Positions 22,401 to 31,290 of a stretch of DNA of 64,000 nt are shown here, one piece after another; positions within the stretch are counted from its first letter, which is position 1; each line of letters starts with the position of its first letter. Source of the DNA: Luidia sarsii (taxonomy: Eukaryota > Echinodermata > Asteroidea > Paxillosida > Luidiidae). The translations under genes and the position numbers were made by a program. A model generated the notes under the pieces. It had not been told where the DNA came from and made no database searches. It saw nothing but the letters and a program-made list of their open reading frames with translations. The stretch covers positions 1,847,582-1,911,581 of the forward strand of contig OX465107.1 of the NCBI GenBank assembly GCA_949987565.1, given 5' to 3'.

Positions 22401-25400
22401 AGCTGGACATGCTTGTCATGGAAGCCAGACTTGACATACTATCTGTAGACAACTGTCGGCTGATACGAACCTCGGGAACTGGTGGATGAAAGAGAGAAAG
22501 AAAGACTCGATATTATGTTGAGTCCTTCCAATCTGTTGATCTTGCTGTTGTTGTTAATGAAGGGGCTGCTTGTGAGCTCATAGACGTTGGCCGAACGACT
22601 GATTTAAGTTGCCGATAAGCCAGGGCATGGCATTCTTCCTGTTCATACGCAAGGTGCTGGTAGAATCCGCGGTTACGCAGTGGGTATGCTGCGAGACAAA
22701 CATGACCCCTTCTGTAGGTAAATGCTGGTTGACACCTTCTACGCAGCGCTGCTTTGTGTACCTGTAGATCCCTGACTGTATTCGTAAACATGACTTATGA
22801 ATGGACATTAGCGGAGGTGGGGTGGGGGAGGCGGTAAACTGCAACAGATGGTCATAAATACAACTTGCCATATTCTGACCATTATAATGGTGTTACATAA
22901 CACCAGAATACCCTCCCCTGCAATTATCAATGGTGAATGAAGTTATTGTGTTCTACATGTACATACTCCTGGGAATATAATTATCTGACAGAAGCCAGAT
23001 CTATCGCCAATGACAACAAGTACTGGTCCTATTATGCAACAAATCAGTCTAGTATCAATACAAAATGGGCAGGACATTGTCCCAAGTGGTTAGGCGAGTA
23101 GTGTTTTGTTGGCAATTTGGGAATGATATCATACTGTATATACTCACGATTTAATCCCCCGAGACAGACAACCAAATACATGCACACTCAATCCTAGCCT
23201 TGGACACACTGGCAAAGCGACGCCATTAATAGCGAGAGTAACAGACAGAGGGGAAAGCCGGTAGCTGGCATTGCAGCTGGCGAGACTGCAAAGAAAGGCC
23301 ACAGTCCACACTGCACGCTGCAATTGCAATGGATCAAGGTCCCTAATTTCTTTTTTTTTCTTTCAATCCAGAATAAATTCTGCCTTTTTCCCCCCCACTC
23401 CCTCTCTCTCCTTCTCACACTCCAGCCTCTTCGGCAGGTCCAAAATCCAATGGTTACGTGCGGAACAGACCCACGGCACTCAGACGTTTCTTGTGTTTTG
23501 TATTTATTTCTCTCTAAGCTTTTTTCCTCGCCTCCCACCCCAGAGCTGGAACTGTACACAAACCTTTGGACCCTTGCGCAAACAGATTACACTGTCTGCG
23601 CTACCCTTTGGCACTCTGGCTCAGCCACAGACCAAACTTTGAGTAAAAAAAAAAAAAAAAAGAGAGAAAGAAAGCCGGTGTTTTGAACTCTCACGATGAT
23701 GTCATAGCAGCATACCTAGCCCACCTCTCTCTCTCTCTATGCTTGTGGTATATTTTTGACATGAAGAGGGATTAGGAATGTGGAGAGGGTCCAAGTTCCA
23801 GGTGAGAATTCCTCGGCACACGGAGAATCTTCCAGAGACCGGCCGAGTTCAGAGGTGTTTTATGCGAGCCCATTTCCCTCCCCCCTTCCTTTTATCTTCA
23901 TTGATTTGTGGCAGGCATGTTCCATTGGGGTACATTTCGAGACCTTGCTTTGCGTCAATTCTAGGTACTCAATTTTTATTGGGTTTGGATTGCCCTATCG
24001 TTTGTTTGACCTCTCAACTCTGTACACTGGCTGCTTTTCTTTATATATATATCTGCACAAAGGTGATTGGGTCAGGTCCCAATATCATAAGAACTGTTGG
24101 CTGAGCAGGAAAAGTCTTCCTCGTGCAAGCAAGGTTACACACTGCCCTGCGATGTGATGTCCACTGCTTTTGACTTGTATTCCACTCTTCTTTACTTCAA
24201 GCATGAAACAAAAGTGAAGTTTGGGAACTTGGGAAGGCAAGGGGATCCTGTGGCTCATGTCTTTTTGTGCTTGAGCACATTTTGTCGCTGAAGTGGTTCT
24301 ATGAAATGGGTCCCGGGGCTGGTCTGAAACCATGTATGTCAAAATTGGGCTGATTTTGAAAAAGGAATGAAAAAAGGGACTTCGATAGCTTATTCTGGTG
24401 GGAATGAGAACACATTCCACATGTCTATAAAATTATCATTTTTTTGGTAAATACTCATATTTTATAAAACTGTCAAGAGTTTTTAACTATTTCAGATATC
24501 ATATTACCGTAAGTTACATTATAGATGTGTTTTGTATGAAAGGTCGCCACTTCAGCATTTAGAAAAATTCTTCTTTCTTAAGATTACTGGGCTTATACCA
24601 TAGCAACATTTGACAGTGATTTCAATCATATGACATAAGGCTGTTGATTAGCACTTAGGACTAATAATCTGCTACCCCTGATAAGACAGTGGGTGGGGAT
24701 CATCCCCTGTCATTCTGACCAAGCATTCAGGGAAAGCAATTTAGGTCCCAGCAGGAGGATTGCTATGGGGAGGAGGGGGGGGGGAGTCAGGAATCTTGTG
24801 GGGAGTATCATCATAGGCGTCTGTGCAGTCTCTGACATAGGCCTGGCCAGCATTGCTGACCCGATCGATGTTGATTCTGCCTCTCTGTCCCAACGGTCTA
24901 CAACCCTACTCCCTGTCAGCCTGCTCGTTCCTACTTTGCTGTGTCTCCATCTCCCAGGTGATGTCACGTACTGGAATGTGTATCACATGTCAAAAACTGG
25001 GTGGCAAGGGAGAGAGGAGAGAGGAGAGGGAGAGGGGGAGAGAGGGAGAGGGAGAGGGAGAGGGAGAGGGAGAGGGAGAGGGAGAGGGAGAGAGAGAGAG
25101 GGAGAGAGAGAGAGAGAGAGGGAGAGGGAGAGGGAGAGGGAGAGGGAGAGGGAGAGGGAGAGGGAGAGGGAGAGGGAGAGGGACAGGGAGAGGGAGAGGG
25201 ACAGGGAGAGGGAGAGGGAGAGAGGGAGAGAGAGAGAGAGAGGGAGAGGGAGAGGGAGAGGGAGAGGGAGGGGGAGAGGAAGAGGGAGAGGGAGAGGGAG
25301 AGGGAGAGGGAGAGGGAGAGGGAGAGGGAGAGGGGAGAGGGGAGAGGGGAGAGGGGGAGAGGGGAGAGGGGAGAGGGGGAGAGGGGAGAGGGGGAGAGGG

Positions 25401-25802
25401 GGAGAGGGGGAGAGGGAGAGGGAGAGAGGGAGAGGGAGAGGGAGAGGGAGAGGGAGAGGGAGAGGGAGAGGGAGAGGGAGAGGGAGAGGGAAAGGGTAGA
25501 GGGGAGAGGGAGAAGGGATTCAGAGAGTACAGGGGAGGGGATGTAGACAGAGAGAGGTGAGTGTACTCACAGACGCTGGAGTCCTTCCCGAAGGATTGCT
25601 TGCGGAGCAGGGAGGCGGTGTCGCTGCCGAGGGAGCTGCCGCTGCGCTCGCCCACTGCCGCCTGCTGGGTGTACTTGAGGAGCTCGATCTTGGTGCGCAG
25701 CTCCTGGAGTTCGCTGTCCTTTTGGTCGGCGTCACATGTCAGCTGCTGCAGGCGGTTGGTCATGTTCGACAGGCTCTGCTCGAATGCCGCCACCACATGG
25801 GC
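10357..25802 (-). CDS. NAV: Neuron navigator (NAV family), C-terminal 777 residues in 14 exons
   Basis: Exons in transcript order: 25802-25571, 22478-22333, 20156-20011, 19130-18980, 18077-17897, 17556-17456, 16814-16713, 16203-16035, 15659-15488, 14716-14606, 14393-14220, 14019-13704, 12961-12764, 10491-10357. All junctions are GT..AG, all phases match, and the sum is 2334 bases ending in TGA. Counting from the first residue here: coiled coil near 1-45, Lys-rich linker near 113-145, second coil near 176-245, and AAA-type ATPase with Walker A GPSGTGKT at 447-454 and Walker B VIILDN at 511-516. The ending resembles vertebrate NAV (DVGFDGY, SDAEGDPL, NMLMRLQEAAN). NAV proteins bind microtubule plus ends and steer axon and cell migration; C. 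elegans UNC-53 and Drosophila Sickie are relatives. The N-terminal part of the long form (calponin-homology domain, Ser-rich region) is not seen in the window. Whether this is the only NAV paralogue cannot be told. Confidence 0.95.
10711..10986 (+). repeat. Dispersed repeat family B, copy 1
   Basis: The copy matches 17151-17393 in the same orientation. Shared landmarks in order are TTTTAGACAAAGACTCTTTA then CAGCCTA, ACTCGCTTGTACACA, GATTGTTTAG, GTTTTGAAAATGGCA and GGGCACTGAA. The two copies sit in different NAV introns, so each was probably inserted independently. Confidence 0.75.
11020..11085 (+). repeat. Fragment of the hairpin-ended element family
   Basis: GGAGGGCCAAACGTTCGGAT followed by ACGAACAGGACCTTTCACAAAG is a diverged single arm of the element at 5345-5935. 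It directly follows dispersed repeat B copy 1, so the two may be one composite element. Confidence 0.5.
11290..11830 (+). repeat. Duplicated block with TTGTG-rich tails
   Basis: A block near 11297-11367 (CAAGGCAAGATC ... CAGGCATGCAAC) recurs at about 11632-11697. Each copy is followed by a long tract built of TTGTG, TTATG and TTGCATTA words (about 11385-11635 and 11740-11825). The spacing is about 335 bp. Open frames inside are translations of the repeat. Confidence 0.7.
12764..12961 (-). CDS. NAV: NAV penultimate coding exon
   Basis: Sixty-six whole codons, phase 0 at both ends: LYGRKATWEDPAEW ... RLRPEDVGFDGY ... SDAEGDPL. The acceptor is CACTCGCAG and the donor CTG|GTACGT. The words WEDPA.W, RPEDVGFDGY and SDAEGDPL are conserved across vertebrate NAVs. 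Confidence 0.95.
12962..13703 (-). other. NAV intron 12 with a SINE and a short GA-rich tract
   Basis: No coding. It contains the tRNA-SINE copy near 13090-13225 and a GAG-rich tract with repeated GTGAGGTGA words near 13545-13690. Confidence 0.7.
13090..13225 (-). mobile_element. tRNA-derived SINE, copy 1
   Basis: On the minus strand GGCTGGATAGCTCAGATGGT followed by AAGAGCGCTGGCACGC is a tRNA 5' half with a Pol III A box. It is followed by AAAACCAGAAGTCTCTGATTC in place of a B box. A leader GCAAAGACTAGTTAACCATT precedes it; the copy at 31000-31110 has the same leader, so the SINE has a non-tRNA 5' extension. There is no intact cloverleaf, so this is not a working tRNA gene. Confidence 0.75.
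13704..14019 (-). CDS. NAV: NAV exon: post-Walker region of the ATPase
   Basis: The exon is 316 bases (1 + 105 codons). It contains WVLCANHMEPVKGFLGRFLR, KIIDWVPKVWQHLN, SSSDVTIGPRLFLSCP and VWFTDLWNYSIVPYLLEAVR, all near-identical to vertebrate NAV. The acceptor follows a C-rich run at 14021-14032; the donor is CAG|GTCAGT. Long open frames on the opposite strand here (13671-14309, 13765-14214) are antisense shadows. Confidence 0.96.
14220..14393 (-). CDS. NAV: NAV exon: Walker B
   Basis: The exon is 174 bases (1 + 57 codons + 2). LPSVIILDNLHHVGSLGDIF carries Walker B with Asp-Asn in place of the usual Asp-Glu, as in other NAVs. HKCPFIIGTMNQATCSS holds the likely sensor-1 Asn. The acceptor is TGTCGCAG and the donor CAG|GTGAGT. 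Confidence 0.96.
14606..14716 (-). CDS. NAV: NAV exon between Walker A and Walker B
   Basis: The exon is 111 bases. After a short variable stretch it encodes IAIFNVDHKSSKELKQYL and VADQC. The FNVDHKSSKEL.QYL word is specific to the NAV ATPase. The acceptor is CTTCCACAG and the donor AA|GTGAGG. Confidence 0.95.
14717..15487 (-). other. NAV intron 9, mostly minisatellite
   Basis: This intron separates the Walker A exon from the next exon and is mostly the 27-bp minisatellite described separately. No other feature is seen. Confidence 0.8.
14905..15444. repeat. 27-bp minisatellite, 20 units
   Basis: Twenty units start at 14905 and recur every 27 bp to 15418 with no insertion or deletion, only substitutions (for example ACACGAGG at 15094, CCTGAAGCC at 15121). 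The unit core is CCTGAGGCCCATTC plus ATTTGTGCACAGA. Because 27 is a multiple of three, several frames stay open and give spurious 195-314 residue repeat proteins on both strands. Confidence 0.97.
15488..15659 (-). CDS. NAV: NAV exon: Walker A (P-loop)
   Basis: The exon is 172 bases. LVFETLIPKPILQRYISLLL, then EHRRIILCGPSGTGKTFLAQ, carries the nucleotide-binding P-loop GPSGTGKT of the AAA-type domain. The acceptor is GCTGTTGCAG and the donor AG|GTGAGC. The match to vertebrate NAV (PKPILQRY, EHRRIIL.GPSGTGKT) is close to residue for residue. Confidence 0.97.
16035..16203 (-). CDS. NAV: NAV exon upstream of the P-loop
   Basis: The exon is 169 bases (56 codons + 1). It contains EYVLRIDPVTNVGLS, SYVVGEI and PPELLPCGYLVGDNTSI, matching the conserved region N-terminal to the ATPase core. 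The acceptor is AATCCACAG and the donor AAAG|GTAAAA. Confidence 0.95.
16204..16712 (-). other. NAV intron 7 with TCTG/TC microsatellite
   Basis: About 16256-16560 is a TC and TCTG-rich tract with CTGT repeats near 16360-16384. Nothing else is seen. Confidence 0.8.
16713..16814 (-). CDS. NAV: NAV exon: VFIGTIGISSKTNWD region
   Basis: Thirty-four codons, phase 0 at both ends. EVFIGTIGISSKTNWDTLD and VVKRIFK correspond to the I/VGxxGISGKTKWDVLD block of vertebrate NAVs. The acceptor is TTCAATGCAG and the donor AAG|GTGAGT. Confidence 0.93.
17151..17393 (+). repeat. Dispersed repeat family B, copy 2
   Basis: This is the second copy of the repeat described at 10711-10986. It ends about 62 bp from the NAV exon at 17456-17556, on that exon's donor side. 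Shared words: TTTTAGACAAAGACTCTTTA then CAGCCTA, CTTGTACACA, GTTTTGAAAATGGCA and GGGCACTGAA. Confidence 0.75.
17456..17556 (-). CDS. NAV: NAV exon: DILLDD region
   Basis: The exon is 101 bases. It completes a split Asp codon, then encodes ILLDDNSG and RIIVTVAVSSLPEAVKQ. DMLLDD is the equivalent word in vertebrates. The acceptor is TTTTTCGCAG and the donor GAG|GTGAGT. Confidence 0.9.
17897..18077 (-). CDS. NAV: NAV exon: coiled coil and Ser-rich segment
   Basis: The exon is 181 bases (60 codons + 1). It begins NEMSTLKQENDRLQRQ, the end of the second coil, then a Ser-rich stretch (SSSQASLNSLGSSKRLS). The acceptor is AAATGAACAG and the donor CTAG|GTCCGT. Confidence 0.93.
18270..18979. repeat. 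163-bp tandem repeat abutting a NAV exon
   Basis: CCATTTTGGATCTATTTAGT begins at 18436 (diverged in its last bases), 18600, 18763 and 18923, giving steps of 164, 163 and 160 bp; the last step lacks three bases near 18909. A fifth, strongly diverged unit lies near 18225-18420. The repeat ends exactly at the donor of the exon 18980-19130, and each intact unit carries a copy of that donor (see findings). The 77-90 residue frames here only translate the repeat. Confidence 0.92.
18980..19130 (-). CDS. NAV: NAV exon: second coiled coil
   Basis: The exon is 151 bases (1 + 50 codons). LRDKETKLTDVKLEALSSQH and QLDQMKESMSKMK match the vertebrate LRDKEMKLTDIRLEALSSAH.QLDQL block. The acceptor is CGTCCAG and the donor AAG|GTGAGG, which is duplicated in the following intron. 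Confidence 0.96.
19131..20010 (-). other. NAV intron 3
   Basis: No coding recognised. Dispersed repeat family A copy 2 lies at 19793-19865. Confidence 0.7.
19793..19865 (+). repeat. Dispersed repeat family A, copy 2
   Basis: ACAATGTCACAGACATCTAG then CCCCAGTTTCTTAGTGAA and CTTATCAAGC matches the copies at 6026-6103 and 29814-29895. Confidence 0.6.
20011..20156 (-). CDS. NAV: NAV exon: LRSSFRAAF basic region
   Basis: The exon is 146 bases (48 codons + 2). It begins LRSSFRAAFSRKKKNG, equivalent to the vertebrate LRSSFKQAFGKKK, then an acidic Ser-rich segment. The acceptor is CCCCGTGCAG and the donor CCGC|GTAAGT. Confidence 0.94.
20878..20981. repeat. Hairpin element, about 44-bp arms
   Basis: The left arm starts CTGGCTACGGCTTTGAA and the right arm ends TTCAAATCCGTAGCCAG. 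The imperfect pairing continues inward to CGGCTG/CAGCCG around a loop of about 15 bases. It lies inside a NAV intron and codes for nothing. A foldback MITE is likeliest. Confidence 0.7.
21815..22195. repeat. Degenerate 22-bp tandem repeat
   Basis: The phrase GTCAGCTAGTTTTCAAGAGA recurs about 15 times with substitutions and indels across NAV intron 2. Unit boundaries drift, so the count is approximate. Confidence 0.85.
22333..22478 (-). CDS. NAV: NAV exon: Ser-rich and Lys-rich linker
   Basis: The exon is 146 bases (2 + 48 codons). RISRQLSTDSMSSLASMTSM corresponds to the vertebrate RIRRQHSSDSVSS block and leads to KKNGKKKKHW. The acceptor has a fine pyrimidine tract (TTTCTCTCTTTCATCCACCAG near 22479-22499, in two overlapping parts) and the donor is TGG|GTAGGT. 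Confidence 0.9.
22479..25570 (-). other. NAV intron 1 (as seen) with a large GGGAGA array
   Basis: No coding recognised in 3.1 kb. Frames near 23194-23686 and 23778-24157 match nothing known. The GGGAGA array fills about 24995-25515. Confidence 0.65.
24995..25515. repeat. (GGGAGA)n homopurine array
   Basis: About 520 bases of nearly pure purine on the plus strand, mainly GGGAGA with GAGA and GGGGAGA interruptions and two GGGACA units near 25183 and 25201. It ends about 55 bases from the donor of the NAV exon at 25571. Frames of 181-297 residues across it are artefacts. Confidence 0.97.
25571..25802 (-). CDS. NAV: NAV exon: first coiled coil (first recognised NAV exon)
   Basis: The exon is 232 bases (77 codons + 1). 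AHVVAAFEQSLSNMTNRLQQ then DQKDSELQELRTKIELLK is the conserved NAV coil (vertebrate HLVAAFEQSLGNMTIRLQ.LT). A Ser-rich stretch follows. The acceptor is GTGTCCAACAG, phase 0, and the donor GTCT|GTGAGT. In full-length NAVs another coil exon precedes this one; I could not find it upstream in the window. Confidence 0.96.
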
Positions 25803-26282
25803 CTGTTGGACACAAGAAGAGGAGGACGCACAGTCAGATCGACTCCGATGAACCCTGAAGGCGATCAATCCCCAACCCCCCATTTCAAAAGAGAAAAACC
25901 CCCTAAAGCAGATGACTGACTCTCCATTCTTTCATATCATTTGGCAGTATGGACTTCATAAACCTTCCACTTTGGTGCCAGCTTTGTAAGCAGCCGTTTT
26001 TCTGTGTTCCAGGCTCCAGCATATGAGCTGCTGAAATGCGATAATGCTGCTTTTGGTGAAGCCAAATCACTCCGGAGAGAGATCCACTGACAGCTCCGTC
26101 GGTCCCTAGAGTGGAATCTTATCTGATCCAAAGAGCATCGTCTCCATCCTCGGCGCCATTGTTTTTCAGACGGATACTTTCGACCCCACTTACGGTCTAG
26201 TGTTGTGAGAACGTTCTGGAAACCTGTCATTCTTGTGCAAGGGTTCGGTCTCTAGTTTATCACAATAATGATTCTAAAGACG

Positions 26283-26432
26283 GAGATCATTCTCTCTCTC
26301 TACTTGGAATTATCTCTCTCTCTCTTACTCCCTGTCTCTCTCTCTCTCTCTCTTACTCCCTCCCCCTTCTCTGTCCGTCTGTCTGTCTCTCTTTCTCTAT
26401 CCCAATCTCTGTCTCTCTCTCTCTCTGTGTCA
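26283..26432. repeat. (TC)n microsatellite
   Basis: About 150 bases of CT-rich sequence, interrupted by TTACTCCCT and CTGTCCGTCTGTCTG words. Confidence 0.9.
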
Positions 26433-27257
26433 AATATCAATTTCTCATCAATTCAGAACAATTTTCACATTCACACTTCGTTGATCAAATTTCATTACTT
26501 GTAAGATTCTGCTTCACATCCAAATTTCTCCTCACAAATAGTTTTGCCTTCATCTTCAGGTCCAGAAATGAACCAACCATAGGCTATCAGCGTTGTCTTT
26601 CTGCGCAGTCTTGGTATTGTGGTGCGAGATATAGCTCAAATCATAGTCACACATTAATTGAAGACGTCACAATGTTAATTTCTCAATGATGGAGGATCTA
26701 AGTTTAAGCATTGCGTCAGTAGGCCACAAAGCATTGGAACCAGAGTGGTGTCATATTGACATCACAGGCCTCTCAGTGTTCCCCAAACAAAGATTACGTT
26801 GTCCCGCAACTTGGATGGGATTTATCAAGGAGGATTATCTGCAGATTGTCCACTGTCAAGAGACAAAGGGGGGGGATTGAGATGAAGAAGGACACAGAGG
26901 AGATCTAAAGAAGCTTAATCCAGTACGGGGTCAACCTCATAATTAAGTGTTAGGAGGACAACAGAGAAATCTCTTCGGGAAAAAATGCTCAGCATATCTC
27001 AAATTCCCTCGACTCCCAGGCTGTGATTTTGTTCAGTAATGGGGATTACCCAGTCCCAGGGATTATCCTTAAGCCATCCAGGGATTAAGAGAGCCACATT
27101 GTCCAATCTCTTTTCAATGCTGCCTTCCGGGGCAGCTTAAGGGTTTGCGTCATTCCGACAAAATCAAATGAGATTTGGGCCGGCAATTGTTCCCGCACGC
27201 ATTGGAGGAACGAAACTCTGCAAAATCTGACAGTCATTACAGCACAGTCATCCTCAC

Positions 27258-27290
27258 TTTGAAGAAGTATTCGCCGCTGTTCGGCGGCAT
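27258..27290 (-). CDS. Candidate alternative NAV first exon (11 codons)
   Basis: An ATG at 27290 opens MPPNSGEYFFK and runs directly to AAA|GTGAGG, a good 5' splice site, ending in phase 0 as the NAV exon at 25802 requires. An in-frame ATG nine codons earlier is also possible. Nothing else supports it; phase and donor could coincide by chance. Confidence 0.2.
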
Positions 27291-29813
27291 TTGTCTCTGT
27301 TTGTAAAATGGATGCATTGTGTCGCTTTGTGCTTTGCTAAGAGGGCTTGGAAATGGAATGTTGCTTGGAGGTAGGAGAAGATGAAGGTACTATGCTCGCC
27401 AAAAGTTCCTCAAAGTGTCAAAAGATTATTCATCAATTTATCCCCTCCCCCACCAATGAATCACTGCTTATTAGTTGGTGAATTGCTAAATGTTTTTTTC
27501 TAAGAATGCAACAATGGTGCTTGAATAATAGAGATTTAAAATTGAGCCATACTGGAGATAAAGGAACCATCTTATCCTCAAAGTAGTAACGAAGATTTAT
27601 CATTTTTTTCCCCCAATAAATGAATCACGGCTTCAGTTAGAGAATGCGCCGAAGCAACAACTCCACCGCAATGCTGAAGTTGAATACAGGCTGGAGCCAG
27701 CCGTAAATCTGATGGTTAAGAACAGGCACCTGTGCAGGAGGATGTGACCTGACCTGCCACGGATCACAGACCACATCCCAAGACCAAACATTACCCCCCC
27801 CCTCCCCACCCTGACTGATGCTGCCGGCCCTTAATATCGGCCCTTATTGGTTGCCAAGTCTAAATGGCAGTTTTGTAACTCTTCACAAGGCAACTGGCCC
27901 CCTTTGGGTCCTGTAAAACCCACCGCTGGGACTGCTAAATTTGGCAATAAAACATTTGATAGATTGGGAGACATTTACCCGCTGTCCCTGAAGACAGGGG
28001 AATGAAAATTTGATTTCTTAAGATGGCAAGAGTGTTCTAACTTTCCATGAATTGATTTTTTTTTTTGTTTTTTTTTTTGGGGGGGGACAGATCCAATGCC
28101 CACCAACCTTCTGACAAGCTTAAATAATTCATAAATTAAGTAGCCTGATATAGTCCTGCAATGCAGACTGCTTTCTTTGAATTTAGTTTCCCCCAAGGGT
28201 TGCTATAGATAAGACTTTGAAGGTTTGCATGATGGAAATACTAAGCTGAGAAGGTTTGTGGTGACACCATGTAGCACTTCACTTTTAAGAAGGAATGTGG
28301 CTCTGAAAAGAGCAGGTAACTGGTGATTTGTTTTTCCCCCCAACTTAGAAATTCAGGCCGAAGAAGCAAAACTGAGATTTCAATCTGTTCCAGCTGCTGG
28401 TTTCAAGTGAATGAGGAGGTACAGCCTGGCCCAACAGGGGGGAGCCTAGATGTGAGAGGGAATGGTCAGGCCTGGGAGTCCCTGCTCAACCTGACTGAGC
28501 AAGGGGAGGGGACATGGGCTGGTGTGGTGGGCAAGGATGGATGGAGGAGGGGAGTGGGGGGGGGGGGAGTGGAAGGAGTTAATTAACGAGGATTGTCAGA
28601 ATGCTCTGTTTTTGTAAGTGGTGATGGAGAGCAGTTCCCCAAGTATGTACTCCCTCCCTTTTCTTGTTCCGTTCCCTCTGCCCTAACTAAGCCACAGTTA
28701 CCAGCAGCAGGGGAGTGCATGCTGGCCTTGCTAAGCCTTAATGTGACCTTGGCAAGTTGGAAAAAATCTGAGGGAGAGGGAGTGAAAAAACAACAACAAG
28801 GCTTTCACCAATTGGTAGGGTGTCCGGGAGGAAATCTGGTAGAGGTAGAGAGCTGTGGGTATAGGAGGGAGACATTTTTAACTAAGAAAATGTGACAAAC
28901 TCACCCCCACCCCTCTCCCCCCTCCCTCCCCATCAAACCCCATGCTGATTTATGATTCGCGTTCACACCCCTGGCCACAACAAAAATTCAACAGAGGGGG
29001 GCAAAAGTAGAGTCCCTGGCTTGGGAAGGAGTGATGAAATGTTGGCGGTTCTGCTTCATTTTTTTTTTTTAAGCGAAATCAGAGCATCTGCGGACAGCTG
29101 CTGGATAATAAACAACACTGAACACCCTGCACACACAGGCCTATGGAAAACTGCGTGACAATGGTATCACATTCTCCCACATGCTTGGCAGCTGTTTGGC
29201 AGTGGGCCGTTTCTTTCCTGAACGAAAATTTAGCGGACTGGCTGATTCCAAGAGGCAACGGCTGGTGGTGGTGGTGGTGGGAAAACCATTAACCTACAAA
29301 AACATTCCTTGAGGTCAGCCGCCTAGAAATCAGCATTTGGTGCAGTTATTCACAAGGCTTTTCTTTTATATTAAGTTAGAAAGTAAGTATAGAAATCCAC
29401 CCACAAAGCTATAATTCCTAGGTCCAAAGTTGAGTACATACATTACATGTTTAACTTCTCTATCAAAGACATTGGTCTTACTATGGTCCTACTGAGTTTT
29501 AAACAAATGTATCGACTAAAATACAGTGGAAAGTGCACAAACATCTCAACATTTTTGTGGGTGTCATGGTTTTAGGACCTTTCTCCAAAGGTCTAGCCAT
29601 TAAGGATGGTCCAGTTACCTCATCAGACGCCATACCACAGCCTTTCATCATCCAATCAAGTAGCAATTGCTAGGCAAGCTCAGGAAGTTTCCAGGGCCCT
29701 TTACTACAAACCCATGGATGGGGATCGGGCTCAGTCTTCCTCTCCATCCGACAAAACCCTGACAATCCAGGCTGTGGTTTGTCGCCCAATTTGAAGCTTT
29801 TTTGGTTGGTTTG

Positions 29814-29895
29814 ATAAGCACAGACTACAGAGTGTTCACCAAGAAACTGGAGCCAAACAGCTTGTTTCTAGATGCCTGTGACATTATAGCGGGTA
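29814..29895 (-). repeat. Dispersed repeat family A, copy 3 (inverted)
   Basis: TTCACCAAGAAACTGGAGCC then TTGTTTCTAGATGCCTGTGA and CATTATA is the reverse complement of the copies near 6026 and 19793. Confidence 0.6.
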
Positions 29896-30999
29896 AGATA
29901 AACATGACCGAAGCCTAAGCCTTCATTTCGTAAATGGCCTAAGTGATGGATTGTGACTTTTCTCCCTCATGATTAGCCTCGCAAAAACACAGCAACCCCC
30001 AATATGCAAACACCTCACAGTGAAGCAGTCGATCCAAGGAAATCCTGCACGCCTGGTTTAAAGATGACCCACCGTCAGGAGACAGTACTGGGCCAGCCAA
30101 ATCAAGGACTAGCAACCTAACGCCGTTCAAAGACTTCGCCATAACCATAACACTGGTTAAATTTCTTTCTAGAGTAGGGGAGGGAGGAAAAAAAACCAAG
30201 GGTTCAAGCCGGAGCATTGGCTGCTCATCCCCATCGAGAGGCAGAAAGGTAAACAAGGACTGCCTCCCTGCCACTGTCCCAGACATTATGATCAAGCACG
30301 TAGCCTACACACATCGGCCTAATTTAATAGGCACGCAGGCGTGCGAAAGAGGGTGGAACAATTGAGGTCTGACAACTGGCCAGATGAAACCTAAGCTACT
30401 TCATCTTAATGGATTTTATTCCCCTCCCTCCACACCACTCCCTTTCGTTTTGTGACTTGATGTTCTCTTCCAAGAGCTTGGCTTTCAAGTTCACTCCCTC
30501 TCCTGATAAATAAGAAGAGGAAAAAGCCCCAGCTGAACTGAATCTAATCTGCCTGCCAAGACCAACCACTGGGTATTAATCCTATTAGTAAATCAATAGC
30601 TTGAGTCCCTAGTGGGATGGGGGGGGCAGGTGGGCGTGGGGACGTGCATGAGTGAGTGTGAAGATGCTTTGCCTTGTTGGGAATAGGGATGGTGGAGGGA
30701 GGGAGGGAGTGGGGGAGACAGAAGGTGTGGAGGACTTCTTTGTCCTGACAGGGAGATACTCATCAACACCTTTTTTTCAGGACAAAAGGCGAGGCTTGGA
30801 AACCTCCAGACAGAGACAGAGATAGTATCATGCTTTCGTGTGCGCACACTTTCTGCCACGGACCTGAAGTCTTCAATAGTCACGTAATTTCAAATACAGT
30901 AGTGTTTCAGTAGGAATTGATTCCATCAAACAAATAAAGGAAAAATTGACTGGGAACTGTTGCACAAATTAGAAAAGTTGAAAAATCTAACAAATAAAA

Positions 31000-31110
31000 A
31001 AAGGACTTTGACTGGACCAGGACTGAATCCGAGACCTTTGTTTTTGTGCACCAGCGCTCTTCCTTTCTGAGCTGTCCAGTCCAAATACCAAATAGTCAAC
31101 TAGTCTTTGG
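31000..31110 (-). mobile_element. tRNA-derived SINE, copy 2
   Basis: On the minus strand: leader GCCAAAGACTAGTTGACTAT, then GGACAGCTCAGAAAGG and AAGAGCGCTGG (A-box region), then GGTCTCGGATTCAGTCC (B-box-like), then TGGTCCAGTCAAAGTCC. Leader and tRNA part match the copy at 13090-13225. Confidence 0.8.
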
Positions 31111-31264
31111 CAGGAATGATTGATGTTGAATGATGAGATAACACCATAACACTACATTTATACAATTGCAGAAGATGGGCTGCGATTATCCACCAAAATG
31201 GCTGAGCAATAGCTACTGCACCATAGCTAAAGAAATTCAGCTTCTTTTTCAAATTTTTCAACAA

Positions 31265-31290
31265 AATGCAAAAATGTTGCAAACTACTCA
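31265..31290 (-). repeat. Relic of the hairpin-element subterminal repeat
   Basis: On the minus strand GTTAGTGAGTAGTTTGCAAC then ATTTTTGC matches the subterminal word at 5448-5478 and 43650-43675. No hairpin arm is left beside it. Confidence 0.4.

Noticed and set aside
25937..26230. 97-residue minus-strand frame just upstream of the first NAV coil exon, considered as the missing coil exon
   Set aside because: Its translation is Arg/Trp-rich with no coil heptads or NAV words, and it lacks a phase-0 donor.
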